From: Leucobacter exalbidus
GTDB lineage: Bacteria; Actinomycetota; Actinomycetes; Actinomycetales; Microbacteriaceae
Assembly (NCBI RefSeq): GCF_017834145.1
Contig: NZ_JAFIDA010000001.1
Coordinates: forward strand, 1,798,001-1,862,000
Direction: 5' to 3'
Length of the DNA stretch: 64,000 nt
Numbering within the stretch: position 1 is the stretch's first letter; the number at the start of each line of letters is the position of its first letter. A model generated the notes under the pieces. The model saw only the letters and a program-made list of their open reading frames with translations, was not told the origin of the DNA and did not search any database. The translations under genes were made by a program, and so were the position numbers. Positions 7,862-18,737 of this stretch are shown here, piece after piece.

Positions 7862-8542
7862 GTGAGTCGGATATACCGTGAGTCACATGTGCGAGTCGAA
7901 GTCCAGCCTCTCAGCCCACCACGGGTGGGCATAGACCCATTACAGATTTACCCGCTCGTCCAAGAAATGGCCGCGACGGGTGCCCGTGTTCGGGTGCCCG
8001 TCGCGGTGACGTGCCGGGTGCTGGGGTTTTCTGAGCAGGCCTACTATCAGTGGCTGAAACAGCCGCGCTCGGCACGCGAGATCGCCGATAACCATCTGAT
8101 CGGGGTGCTCCAAGAGCTCCACGAGGATGACCCCGAGTTCGGGTATCGTTTCCTGGCCGATGAGCTCCATGCCCTCGGCTATCAGACGTCAGAACGTCGT
8201 GTGTGGCGGCTGTGTAACCTTGCGGGCATCGCTTCAGTGATCACGAAGCGGAAACCCCGGTACAAGAAGGCCCTGCCGCCAGTGCATGACGATCTGGTGC
8301 AGCGCGATTTCACTGCGACGGGGCCGAACCAGTGCTGGCCGACGGACATCACAGAGCATTGGACGAAAGAGGGAAAACTGTACCTTTGTGCCATCAAAGA
8401 TGTGTGGTCCAACAAGATCGTGGGCTACGCGATTGATGACCGTATGAAAGCATCGTTGGCGGTGAGGGCGCTCGAGAACGCGGTGCTCCAGCGCGGCGCC
8501 CCTGAGGGTGTGGTGGTGCATTCCGATCGTGGTTCTCAAGGC
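7862..8542 (+). pseudogene. IS3 transposase OrfB, truncated at the 3' end
   Basis: The frame gives an IS3 OrfB from about residue 20 onward: VPVAVTCRVLGFSEQAYYQW, the HTH_21 segment, then the rve integrase core with PNQCWPTDITEHW (first Asp) and VVVHSDRGSQ (second Asp). Directly after SDRGSQ the sequence changes to the left end of the IS30 element, so the catalytic glutamate and the C-terminus are lost. The region before the match, from 7862, may partly be IS110 or junction sequence. The protein is inactive. Confidence 0.85.
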
Positions 8543-8567
8543 GGATTCAATTGGTTGTCGCAACACC
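8543..8567 (+). repeat. IS30 left inverted repeat
   Basis: GGATTCAATTGGTTGTCGCA, continuing ACACC, matches the reverse complement of the right end at 18 of 25 positions. The outermost match is TTCAA and the innermost GCAACACC. Confidence 0.75.
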
Positions 8568-8589
8568 CTGATGATGGAGGTGTTCAAGA

Positions 8590-10030
8590 ATGGCGACGAA
8601 AGATTGGGCCGCGAAAACCGGTGATGCGCCCGAGGTGGTGCGTCGGCAGTGGCGTGCGGATAGGGCGTTACGGCCCCCGATGCGATCTCCTGGTAGACCG
8701 GAGCCTTCCCGGTCAGTTCAGCGCGAGTTTTGGCGTCTGATCGCCACTGGGATCACCTCGGCTGAAGCTGCGCTACAGGTGGGCGTGTCAGTGCCAGTAG
8801 GTACGAGGTGGTTTCGGCATGCTGGGGGTATGACACCACTGAGTTTGTGCGAGCCCACTGGGCGGTATCTCTCATTTGAGGAACGTGAAGAGATCGGCCT
8901 CCTTCGCGCCCGGAACATTGGGGTGCGTGAGATTGCCCGCCAGTTGCGGCGTGACCCTGGAACGATTTCACGTGAGTTACGACGGAACGCAGCCACCCGG
9001 AGCGGGAAGCCAGAATACCGGCCGTTGGTCGCGCAATGGAAAGCGCAACAGGCCGCGAAACGTCCCAAAGTAGCGAAGCTTGTGCAGCACGATCACTTGC
9101 GGGAGTACGTGCAGGAGCGTCTTTCTGGTGAGGTTCGGCTGCCCGATGGCACCATCGTTACGGGACCCAAAGCCCCGGTATGGAAGGGACTAAATAAGCC
9201 GCATCGGCAGGACCGGAAGTGGTTCCTGGGGTGGAGCCCGGAACAGATCTCCGAACGGTTGAAGGTCGATTTCCCCGATGATGAGAGTATGCGTATCAGT
9301 CACGAAGCGATCTACCAGTCTCTCTATATCGAGGGTCGTGGCGCGCTGAAGCGTGAACTCGTCGCGGCGCTTCGGACTGGGCGTGCGCTCCGGAAACCGC
9401 GGGCGAGGTCGCGCAACACACCGCAGGGGGCATGTCACCGCTGATGTGGTGATTTCTGAGAGGCCAGCGGAGGCTGCTGATCGTGCAGTTCCGGGGCATT
9501 GGGAAGGGGACCTCATCATCGGGACGAACCGGTCGGCGATAGGCACCCTCGTTGAGCGGAAGAGCCGTTCCACGTTGTTGGTGCATCTGCCTCGACTGGA
9601 GGGGTATGGGGAGCAACCGGTGGTGAAGAACGGGCCCGCGCTTGGTGGGTATGGGGCTGTGGCGATGGCCGATGCGCTGACTGTGGCGATGTCTCAGCTA
9701 CCGCAGCAGCTCAGGAAGACGTTGACGTGGGATCGCGGGAAAGAGCTCTCCGCTCATGCGAAGTTCGCATTCGAGACTGGCACGAAGGTGTTCTTCGCGG
9801 ATCCGCATTCGCCGTGGCAGCGGCCTACGAACGAGAACACGAACGGGCTCCTGCGACAGTATTTTCCGAAGGGTACTGATCTTTCAAGGTGGAGTGTGGA
9901 GGAGCTTGAGGCGGTGGCGTACACGTTGAATAACCGGCCCAGAAAGGTGTTGGGTTGGAAGACCCCGGCAGAGGTATTCACGGAGCAGCTACAGTTGGTT
10001 CAACGACCCGGTGTTGCATCGACCGGTTGA
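8590..10030 (+). pseudogene. IS30-family transposase, frameshifted
   Basis: The N-terminal half (frame from 8590, ribosome site GGAGGT) has the IS30 helix-turn-helix YLSFEEREEIGLLRA and IARQLRRDPGTISREL. The C-terminal half, in the next frame to 10030, has the DDE core: GHWEGDLIIG, LTWDRGKELSAH and DPHSPWQRPTNENTNGLLRQ. The frame changes at a run of five G residues at 9426-9430; removing one G rejoins the two halves as PQG-HVTADVV. It is either a genuine knockout or a sequencing error in the homopolymer. IS30 transposases are not known to need frameshifting. Confidence 0.85.
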
Positions 10031-10034
10031 ACTC
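10010..10034 (-). repeat. IS30 right inverted repeat
   Basis: This is the partner of 8543-8567, reading inward from 10034. It begins immediately before the transposase stop codon and overlaps the last codons. Confidence 0.75.
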
Positions 10035-10135
10035 ACCTTCGATCTGGGCATCATTCAGATCGGGACATGCGCGGATCGAGGTCAATAATTCGTATTGGCA
10101 AGTCCAGGTCCAACCGAATCAACAATTGGACAGCG

Positions 10136-10501
10136 TCACCGGCCGAGCACTGTGCTGGGCTCACTCGGTGACTCTTGTGCGAGCAGTTCTTTACGAGCGA
10201 TTGCCTCATAGTGCCTCGATCGCAACAAAAGCATCACGCTGACCGGGCCCATAACGATGAACTTCATCGCGTTCCAGATGCAGATCAAGATCACGAAGTG
10301 CAACCATCCCGGCCCGCCGTGATCGATAAGATCTGAACACCACACGGCGGCCAGCATGTAGGGCACGGCAAGCAACGTCGCTGGCACACCCCACTTCAAC
10401 CCACGACGCCGCCGAATGACAGCGATGAGGATGTTGGTCGGCATGCAGTGCTGCATGAACGAGCGAACGTAGATACTCAAGATCCAGATTGAGCGAATCA
10501 T
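10136..10501 (-). CDS. Small membrane protein of the mislabelled 'sulfate permease' family
   Basis: This 121-aa protein begins MIRSIWILSIYVRSFMQ and has three or four hydrophobic helices plus a basic tail (LLLRSRHYEAIARKELL). Near-identical small proteins are common in Arthrobacter- and Microbacterium-like genomes, often on plasmids and islands. Databases often call them sulfate permease, but they lack the SulP fold and are far too short, so that name should not be trusted. GGGAGG lies 7 bases before the ATG. Function unknown. Confidence 0.7.
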   Translation of the reverse strand: MIRSIWILSIYVRSFMQHCMPTNILIAVIRRRRGLKWGVPATLLAVPYMLAAVWCSDLIDHGGPGWLHFVILICIWNAMKFIVMGPVSVMLLLRSRHYEAIARKELLAQESPSEPSTVLGR

Positions 10502-10692
10502 GGCGGGGCCTCCCGATATACATACTTCTCCGAAGAGGAGGCGACATATGATCGAGTTCCCGTGAGGGCCACCCCGAAGGGCCTATTACTTGTGGACGTG
10601 CCTCACCCTCCAATGTACGCCCGCTTTTGCAGATGCGAAAGGGTCAGATGAGGCGCACCTTCTAGAAGAAGTCATTCTCGAAGGAGGCCACC

Positions 10693-11676
10693 ATGCCCGC
10701 GCTCACTGCTCTTGCCAGGGACGATCGCTCCGCCCGCTTATTGCTATCGATTATCGGCACCCCCGCTGACGTTGCCACGGGAAAACTACTCACCGAGGTA
10801 GGCGCAGCAGAGCTGATCTCGATCGCCGAAGGGGACGGCACAGTCCCGGGCATGGATCGAGTTGAGGCTGCGGTGTGGCGCGATCGGCTCCATTCAGCTG
10901 CCACCCCGGATCGCCTTGCCGAGCGAATAGTTGAGGCCAGCAAGTTCCGTGTGATCATTCCCAGTGACCCCGACTGGCCAACGACGCTTAACGATCTCGG
11001 TCACCGTGCCCCGTACGCGCTCTGGGCGAAGGGGCGCACAGAATTGCTCGCTGAGCCGCTCCCGCAGCGCATCACCGTCACGGGCGCCCGCGCCGCCACC
11101 TCATACGGCGCGCATGTCACCGACGAACTCTGCGGCGACCTTGCTCAGAGTGGCAGAACACTGATCGCAGGGGCCGCATACGGGATCGAGGCGTCCGCGC
11201 ACCGCGCCGCCCTCCTCCGCGATATGAACACGATCGCAGTGCTCGCTTCTGGGGTTGATCGCCCATACCCCGCGGGCCACGCTGATCTCATCGACCGCAT
11301 TGCGCGCGAAGGGCTGCTGCTGTCCGAGGTACCACCGTCGGTCGCGCCGACTCGCCAGCGGTTTATCGACCGATCGCGCATCCTCGCCGCTTTGTCGAGC
11401 GCGACGATCATCGTTGAAGCAGGATCCCGGTCAGGTTCGTTGCACACGGCCACCGAGGCTGCGCAGCTGGGACGCCTCGTCGGTGCAGTCCCTGGGCCGG
11501 TAACGAGTGCCGCCAGCACGGGCACCAACCTGATGCTGCAAAGTGGTCAAGCCAGTGTAATTACCAATGGATCGGACATCATGCGCATGGTTGAGGGCGA
11601 GACGAACGCCCCTGAGCGGAGTGTGATCCGCTCAGGGGCGCCGCATGTTGCCTCACCCAAAAGTCGAGTGCTGTAA
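10693..11676 (+). CDS. DprA/Smf-like DNA-processing protein
   Basis: This 327-aa protein has the Rossmann-like DprA fold: TVTGARAATSYGAHV, LIAGAAYGIEASAHRAALL, AVLASGVDRPYPAGHADL, then RSRILAALSSATIIVEAGSR with SGSLHTA, and GAVPGPVTSAASTGTNLML. DprA loads RecA on incoming single-stranded DNA during transformation. This copy lacks the usual C-terminal winged-helix domain and lies in accessory DNA between a membrane protein and an integrase. It is probably an element-borne paralogue. Some DprA-like proteins act in defence or phage biology, but nothing here shows that. AAGGAGG precedes the ATG. Confidence 0.85.
   Translation: MPALTALARDDRSARLLLSIIGTPADVATGKLLTEVGAAELISIAEGDGTVPGMDRVEAAVWRDRLHSAATPDRLAERIVEASKFRVIIPSDPDWPTTLNDLGHRAPYALWAKGRTELLAEPLPQRITVTGARAATSYGAHVTDELCGDLAQSGRTLIAGAAYGIEASAHRAALLRDMNTIAVLASGVDRPYPAGHADLIDRIAREGLLLSEVPPSVAPTRQRFIDRSRILAALSSATIIVEAGSRSGSLHTATEAAQLGRLVGAVPGPVTSAASTGTNLMLQSGQASVITNGSDIMRMVEGETNAPERSVIRSGAPHVASPKSRVL
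11607..11640. repeat. Perfect 14-bp inverted repeat at the 3' end of the dprA-like gene
   Basis: CGCCCCTGAGCGGA (11607-11620) and TCCGCTCAGGGGCG (11627-11640) flank a six-base loop inside the last codons of the gene. No T-run follows on either strand. It may act as a bidirectional transcription barrier between the convergent genes. Confidence 0.6.
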
Positions 11677-11679
11677 GTC

Positions 11680-11886
11680 CTATCTTGCCGTCGGAATCTC
11701 GACCACCAGACTCCGGCGAAGCTCGTCGAGATCGACCCGGATGAGTCGGCCGACCCGATACCCACGAACGGTGCCGTCAGCGATTCGACGCCTGATGGTC
11801 TTGACCGAAACCCCCAGGTTCTCGGCCGCGACCACCAATGGAACCAGCGCAGATTCAGATGCCTCAGATCGAGTTCGAGCAGTCAT
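11680..11886 (-). CDS. Excisionase-like helix-turn-helix protein
   Basis: This 68-aa protein contains a MerR/Xis-type DNA-binding fold: LVVAAENLGVSVKTIRRRIA, then DGTVRGYRVGRLIRVDLDEL. Such proteins act as excisionases or small regulators beside tyrosine integrases. Here the integrase follows on the same strand 60 bases further left of its stop. The start at ATG 11886 is fixed by GGGAGGT just upstream. It probably controls the direction of integrase action. Confidence 0.8.
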   Translation of the reverse strand: MTARTRSEASESALVPLVVAAENLGVSVKTIRRRIADGTVRGYRVGRLIRVDLDELRRSLVVEIPTAR

Positions 11887-11944
11887 GGTGTTACCTCCCT
11901 GTAAGCGAATGAGTGTCACTCCACAGGTGTCCGCCGCTGTCCGG

Positions 11945-13225
11945 TTAGGTCTCCTCGCCGCCGTCACCTTCTTTCTGCGCTCGGGCAATGCTCGCGCTGA
12001 CACGATCGCTCATCCGGTCAGCCAGTTCTCGATCTCGGTTCATGGTGGCGTGCTGGTAACGCAACACGATGTGAATGTCAGCGTGACCGCCGCGTCTCAT
12101 CAGCTCCGCGAGCGTCGCCCCCTCTTGCGCGAAGATCGTGAGCCCCGTGTGGCGCAGGTCGTGGAACCTGAAGCGGTGGGGCAGCCCCGCGACTCCATCT
12201 CGCACGTCAGCCCAGATGTACCCCCACCGGGTGTTCGACAGCGGGATGCTCCCCCGGCGGTCGGCGGGGAGCACCGGCGCCTTCGCGTCGGAGGAAACGT
12301 AGTCGTGCAAGTGCTGCTGCAGTCGACCGATCATGAGCTTCGGGATACTGAGGGATCGCCTGCCAGCCTCACTCTTCAGATCGGTGTAGCCGCCCGTATT
12401 GGCGTTGAGTTGACGCCGAACGTGCAGCGTGGCACTTCCATCGTCATGCCACTCGATATCACGACGTTGCAGCCCAAGGCACTCCCCTCGGCGCAGCTGA
12501 CACCATGCCGCGAGCAGTACTGCGATCGCGTACTGATCTGGAACCGCCTCGTACAACGCCTCTACCTGCATGGGAGTCGCAACGTCTTCACCCGCGTCGT
12601 GGTCTACGTCGTGCCTTACCGACTCTTGCCGCGGTACCGATACATTCGGTGCGGCTGGGATGATGCCGTCTCGTGCGGCCTGCCGGAGGATCATCATGAG
12701 CACGATGAGCACCGGTCTCGTGATGCCGTTGAACTTCGAGTTTGGGTTCAGAGGCGCGGGGATCTGGTCAAGCCGGTCCGTCATCACCTTGATGCGGGCG
12801 GCGTCGATCTCGCGCACCGGAGTGCTTCTGAACTCTGGAACGAGATAGCCGGTGACCTTTCCTTGGTAAGAGCGCACCGTACCAACAGCCCGCTTCTTAC
12901 CGCTGCGGTTAGGTTCGGTACGGATCATTTCAAGCCAACGCTTGGAGTACTCCTCGAATCCCAAGGACTGTGCTTGTTCGGTTGCCAGCTCGGCTTCAAG
13001 CCTGGCCGCGATCTCCTCCGGCGGCTCCCACAGGCCCCGCGCCATGTTCGACTGCACCCCGGCAAGCCAGGTTCTGGCATCCGTTTTGGTGAGGAAGGTG
13101 AGCAGCCTGTCTTGATCGGTTCTGGCTGTGTAGGTCGTTCCGTCGGGTCCTGGGTAGCGAGCTTGCCAGCGGCCAGAAGGGAGCTTGCGCAGGCTCCCCC
13201 AATTCTCGCGTTTGCTGTTACTCAT
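11945..13225 (-). CDS. Tyrosine site-specific integrase
   Basis: This 426-aa protein has an N-terminal arm-binding segment (GSLRKLPSGRWQARYPGPDG), a core-binding domain (residues about 90-190) and the catalytic domain. The catalytic residues are Arg in CQLRRGECLGL, a lysine in the sheet region, HDLRHTG, and GGHADIHIVLRYQHA with the nucleophile Tyr. All are present, so it should be active. ATG 13225 follows GGGAGGTCATC; the frame extends upstream to 13273 without a better start. Candidate arm sites lie upstream at 13266-13458. The excisionase-like gene is downstream. Confidence 0.9.
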   Translation of the reverse strand: MSNSKRENWGSLRKLPSGRWQARYPGPDGTTYTARTDQDRLLTFLTKTDARTWLAGVQSNMARGLWEPPEEIAARLEAELATEQAQSLGFEEYSKRWLEMIRTEPNRSGKKRAVGTVRSYQGKVTGYLVPEFRSTPVREIDAARIKVMTDRLDQIPAPLNPNSKFNGITRPVLIVLMMILRQAARDGIIPAAPNVSVPRQESVRHDVDHDAGEDVATPMQVEALYEAVPDQYAIAVLLAAWCQLRRGECLGLQRRDIEWHDDGSATLHVRRQLNANTGGYTDLKSEAGRRSLSIPKLMIGRLQQHLHDYVSSDAKAPVLPADRRGSIPLSNTRWGYIWADVRDGVAGLPHRFRFHDLRHTGLTIFAQEGATLAELMRRGGHADIHIVLRYQHATMNRDRELADRMSDRVSASIARAQKEGDGGEET

Positions 13226-13265
13226 GATGACCTCCCATGGACTCGAACGGACGCTGGTGGACCGT

Positions 13266-13458
13266 CGTGCCACTTCGTGCCACTCGACCTCACACCCCTC
13301 CTAGATCCGCATGATTCCGCGGATCTCCGGGGGTTGATTCGATCGTTTGTGACACGAAGTGGCACGGCTTGGGCGGTGCAGCAACTGCAAATTCTGGTCC
13401 CTGCCTCGCCTCCCTTCCACGTGGAAGGTGCGCACGTGCCATCCCCGTGCCACTTCGG
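13266..13458. repeat. Repeated CGTGCCACTTCG sites upstream of the integrase
   Basis: CGTGCCACTTCGTG occurs at 13266-13279, its exact reverse complement at 13353-13366, and CGTGCCACTTCGG at 13446-13458. A shorter copy, CGTGCCACTCG, overlaps at 13276-13286. Between them AGATCCGC (13303-13310) pairs with GCGGATCT (13319-13326). The layout resembles integrase arm-type sites around a core site. Confidence 0.55.
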
Positions 13459-13513
13459 GTGGGTATTCCTGTTCATTTCTGTTCTCCTCTGTCTTTCGAC
13501 TGGAGACACGAAA

Positions 13514-13551
13514 ACGCCCCTGATCTGCGAAAACTCGCGAATCAGGGGCGT
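13514..13551 (-). terminator. Terminator of the nrd operon
   Basis: On the minus strand ACGCCCCTGAT (13551-13541) pairs with ATCAGGGGCGT (13524-13514) and is followed by TTTCG. It lies 37 bases after the nrdF stop. Confidence 0.75.
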
Positions 13552-13587
13552 GAACAGGTATTTAGGTGGGGCCTCTAGGGAGAAGTC

Positions 13588-16833
<3,246 letters not shown>

Positions 16834-16834
<1 letters not shown>

Positions 16835-17235
16835 CACTGCTGCTTCCAAAACGTATCCATTCCTTTCCGAACGGCGTTCACGTCGTCCGGGGTTCCAAAG
16901 AGTTCAAATCGGTAGAGAAAGGGCACTTGGCACTTCCTCGAAATAATCTCTCCGGCGATCGCATATCCTTCGCCGAAGTTCGTATTTCCTGCCGCCATCA
17001 CCCCGCGTAAAAGCGTGCGGTTTCTCTCATCGTTGAGGAACTTGATGACTTGTTTGGGCACGGCCCGGGTTTCAGGGCCGCCTCCGTACGTGGGGACGAG
17101 GAGCACATAGGGCTCTGTCACCACGAGCGGTTCTTCATGCGCGTACAGCGGGATCCGGGCCGCGGGGCGTCCCAGTTTTTCGACGAAGCGCTTGGTGTTC
17201 CCTGAGATGCTTGAAAAGTACACCAGGTCAGTCAT
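16834..17235 (-). CDS. nrdI: Flavodoxin-like NrdI, ribonucleotide reductase maturation
   Basis: This 133-aa flavodoxin-like protein begins [19 protein letters not shown] (the FMN phosphate loop). It continues with [10 protein letters not shown] and [15 protein letters not shown]. NrdI supplies oxidant to assemble the manganese-tyrosyl cofactor of NrdF. The length is normal. It lies between nrdH and nrdE and overlaps nrdE by one base. Confidence 0.95.
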
Positions 17236-17301
17236 GATCGCTTACCTCGATACCGCAGTACCCCGAGGTCCAAAGACTCCGGGGCGAATTGCGCAGGTGT
17301 G

Positions 17302-17535
17302 TTACGCCAGACGGCTCGCGAGTGCCGAGATCTTGTCGGGGCGAAAGCCCGACCAGTGCTCGTCATCGGTGACCACGACGGGAGCCTGGAGGTAGCCCAG
17401 TTCCTTCACCGTTTCGAGCGCCGATTCGTCCTGCGAAAGGTCGAGTACGTTGTACTCAATTCCCTTGCTGTCGAGCGCTCGGTACGTCGCTGTGCACTGC
17501 ACGCACGACGGCTTGGTGTATACCGTGATGGCCAT
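17302..17535 (-). CDS. nrdH: Glutaredoxin-like NrdH redoxin
   Basis: This 77-aa thioredoxin-fold protein has the CVQC active site in YTKPSCVQCTATYRALD and the C-terminal SGFRPDKI motif of NrdH. It reduces NrdE, itself reduced by thioredoxin reductase. GAAGGG precedes the ATG at 17535. As first gene of nrdHIEF, its upstream region carries the NrdR-box-like sites. Confidence 0.95.
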   Translation of the reverse strand: MAITVYTKPSCVQCTATYRALDSKGIEYNVLDLSQDESALETVKELGYLQAPVVVTDDEHWSGFRPDKISALASRLA

Positions 17536-17573
17536 TTCACGCCCTTCTTAAAAGCTTACTCGCCTCGTTCGAG

Positions 17574-17589
17574 GCACTACATATAGTGA
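17574..17589 (-). promoter_or_regulatory. NrdR box
   Basis: GCACTACATATAGTGA matches the NrdR consensus ACACWATATATWGTGT at 13 of 16 positions. It lies about 40 bases before the nrdH start. NrdR represses ribonucleotide reductase genes when dATP is high. Confidence 0.75.
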
Positions 17590-17607
17590 ACCATACCAAC
17601 CTTGACC

Positions 17608-17622
17608 ACAACATGATGTAGT
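17608..17622 (-). promoter_or_regulatory. Second, weaker NrdR-like palindrome
   Basis: ACAACATGATGTAGT is a 15-base palindrome with one mismatched pair. Its centre is about 34 bp from the first box, near the roughly three-turn spacing usual for paired NrdR boxes. Confidence 0.45.
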
Positions 17623-17710
17623 TACACCAATGTAGTTTTCTTTTCACTCTCCACCGAAACCGGTGTGACTTGGGGAGAACTTTTCGCATGGTTCTGCGCT
17701 TTCCGCACAG

Positions 17711-17719
17711 TTATCCACA
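17711..17719 (+). promoter_or_regulatory. Single perfect DnaA box TTATCCACA
   Basis: The nonamer matches the DnaA consensus exactly. It lies about 175 bases upstream of nrdH. No cluster surrounds it, so it is not an origin. Confidence 0.5.
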
Positions 17720-17781
17720 ACCCCACTCGGGGCAGAGAAATTTCCTCCCCACCCCTATCTCGGCGTGTCGCCAGTAGGGGG

Positions 17782-18219
17782 TCATTCGAGGGCCACCGGC
17801 CACAAGAATTCACGCCCATCGGGTTCAAACCAGCGCAGCATCAGCATCGCGTTGGGGGCTGCCGCGCAGTCTCCCGCGGCCCCGCCACGCACGATCACTC
17901 GCGCCCGTTCGCCGGGCAATACCGTGGCCGGAAGCGACAAACCTAACACCCCGGCCCCCGCTAACGCGAACCTCACTGAGTGCGCGGGGCGCTCCCCGCA
18001 GTGCTCCACCTCAATCGCCCCGGTGGCCGACCGCAGGCTCACGCGCCACGGTGTTTCGATCGGGGCAGCGTCGGGTGGCGCGGGCCCCGCATGCCGGGCC
18101 GTCGAGGCGCTAGAGGTAGCCCCGGGGCTCGGGGCCTGCTGCGGCGTCTGCGCCCACAGCCCCAGGCGAGCTCTTCGCGCCCGGGGCCGCACCCTGACAC
18201 TCAATCTGAAGGGGTTCAT
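17782..18219 (-). CDS. Hypothetical protein, 145 aa
   Basis: The protein has an arginine-rich N-terminus, a proline/alanine/serine-rich linker (residues about 25-55), and a compact C-terminal part. That part includes TPWRVSLRSATGAIEVEHCG and FEPDGREFLWPVAL and looks like a beta-sandwich. I do not recognise a family. TATCCT lies 6 bases before the ATG, which supports expression as a leaderless mRNA. The GC content is typical of the core genome. Confidence 0.6.
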   Translation of the reverse strand: MNPFRLSVRVRPRARRARLGLWAQTPQQAPSPGATSSASTARHAGPAPPDAAPIETPWRVSLRSATGAIEVEHCGERPAHSVRFALAGAGVLGLSLPATVLPGERARVIVRGGAAGDCAAAPNAMLMLRWFEPDGREFLWPVALE

Positions 18220-18225
18220 GGCGGC

Positions 18226-18231
18226 AGGATA
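18226..18231 (-). promoter_or_regulatory. -10 hexamer TATCCT, leaderless start
   Basis: TATCCT on the minus strand ends 6 bases before the ATG at 18219. Confidence 0.5.
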
Positions 18232-18278
18232 CGCCGCACGTCAGACATTGCAGGGGCAGATGCCGCCCCCACCGTGTT

Positions 18279-18737
18279 CTACACGTGATGGTAGGGGCGC
18301 CCGCCCGCAATCTCCTGTGCCCGGTAGAGCTGTTCGGCGAGAATCAACCGCACCAGCTGGTGGGGGAAGACGAGCTTAGACAGGCTCCACACGAAGTCAG
18401 CGCGCGCCCGCACGGCGTCGCTGACGCCGTAGGCCCCGCCGATCACGATGCTGACATTGCGCCCCGCGTTAAACGCGCCCTGCAGCGTGCGGGCCAGCTC
18501 TGGGGAGTCGACGTTTTTGCCGCGCTCGTCGAGCAGCACGACGAAGGCGTCACGGTCGAGCTTCGCGAGAATGCGCTCCGATTCTTCGCCGCGCGCCGCA
18601 TCGTTTTCACGCGCGGAGTGCGGCAGCAGCTGCCAGCTCACATCGAACGGTTTGCGCAGCCGCTTCTCGTAGCGGTCGATCCCGTCGAGCACCCACTTCT
18701 CGTGCTTCTTGCCAACGGCCAGCACCTTCACGCTCAT
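18279..18737 (-). CDS. rlmH: 23S rRNA pseudouridine-1915 N3-methyltransferase
   Basis: This 152-aa SPOUT methyltransferase has the conserved VVLLDERGKNVDSPELA, the SAM-binding knot IVIGGAYGVSDAVRARADFV, and the C-terminal SLSKLVFPHQLVRLILAEQL, then YRAQEIAGGRPYHH. It methylates pseudouridine 1915 in helix 69 of 23S rRNA on assembled 70S ribosomes. Its ATG overlaps the aminotransferase stop (ATGA), so it is translated from the same operon. The longer frame to 19130 is a shadow of the aminotransferase. Confidence 0.95.
   Translation of the reverse strand: MSVKVLAVGKKHEKWVLDGIDRYEKRLRKPFDVSWQLLPHSARENDAARGEESERILAKLDRDAFVVLLDERGKNVDSPELARTLQGAFNAGRNVSIVIGGAYGVSDAVRARADFVWSLSKLVFPHQLVRLILAEQLYRAQEIAGGRPYHHV

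Larger units (their letters stand above)
6256..8542 (+). mobile_element. IS3-family element, interrupted and truncated
   Basis: OrfA (6333-6623) and the 5' two-thirds of OrfB (to about 8540) belong to one IS3-type element. An IS110 element separates them, and an IS30 element replaces the end of OrfB. The left boundary, near 6256, is inferred from where the integrase match stops. The right end was not found after the IS30 element, so the element cannot move on its own. Confidence 0.7.
8543..10034 (+). mobile_element. IS30-family element
   Basis: Imperfect terminal inverted repeats at 8543-8567 and 10010-10034 (18 of 25 positions match) bracket a single transposase gene. About 1.49 kb overall, including a 440-codon transposase, fits the longer actinobacterial IS30 members. 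The IS3 sequence does not resume on the right side, so a deletion accompanied or followed the insertion. Confidence 0.8.

Noticed and set aside
9426-9430. Programmed frameshifting in the IS30 transposase
   Set aside because: IS30 transposases are single-frame enzymes; a one-base homopolymer change is the simpler explanation.
10136-10501. Sulfate permease
   Set aside because: The protein is 121 aa and lacks SulP or STAS features; the name is a database carry-over.
17711-17719. Replication origin
   Set aside because: Only one DnaA box is present, with no AT-rich unwinding region and no dnaA or dnaN nearby.
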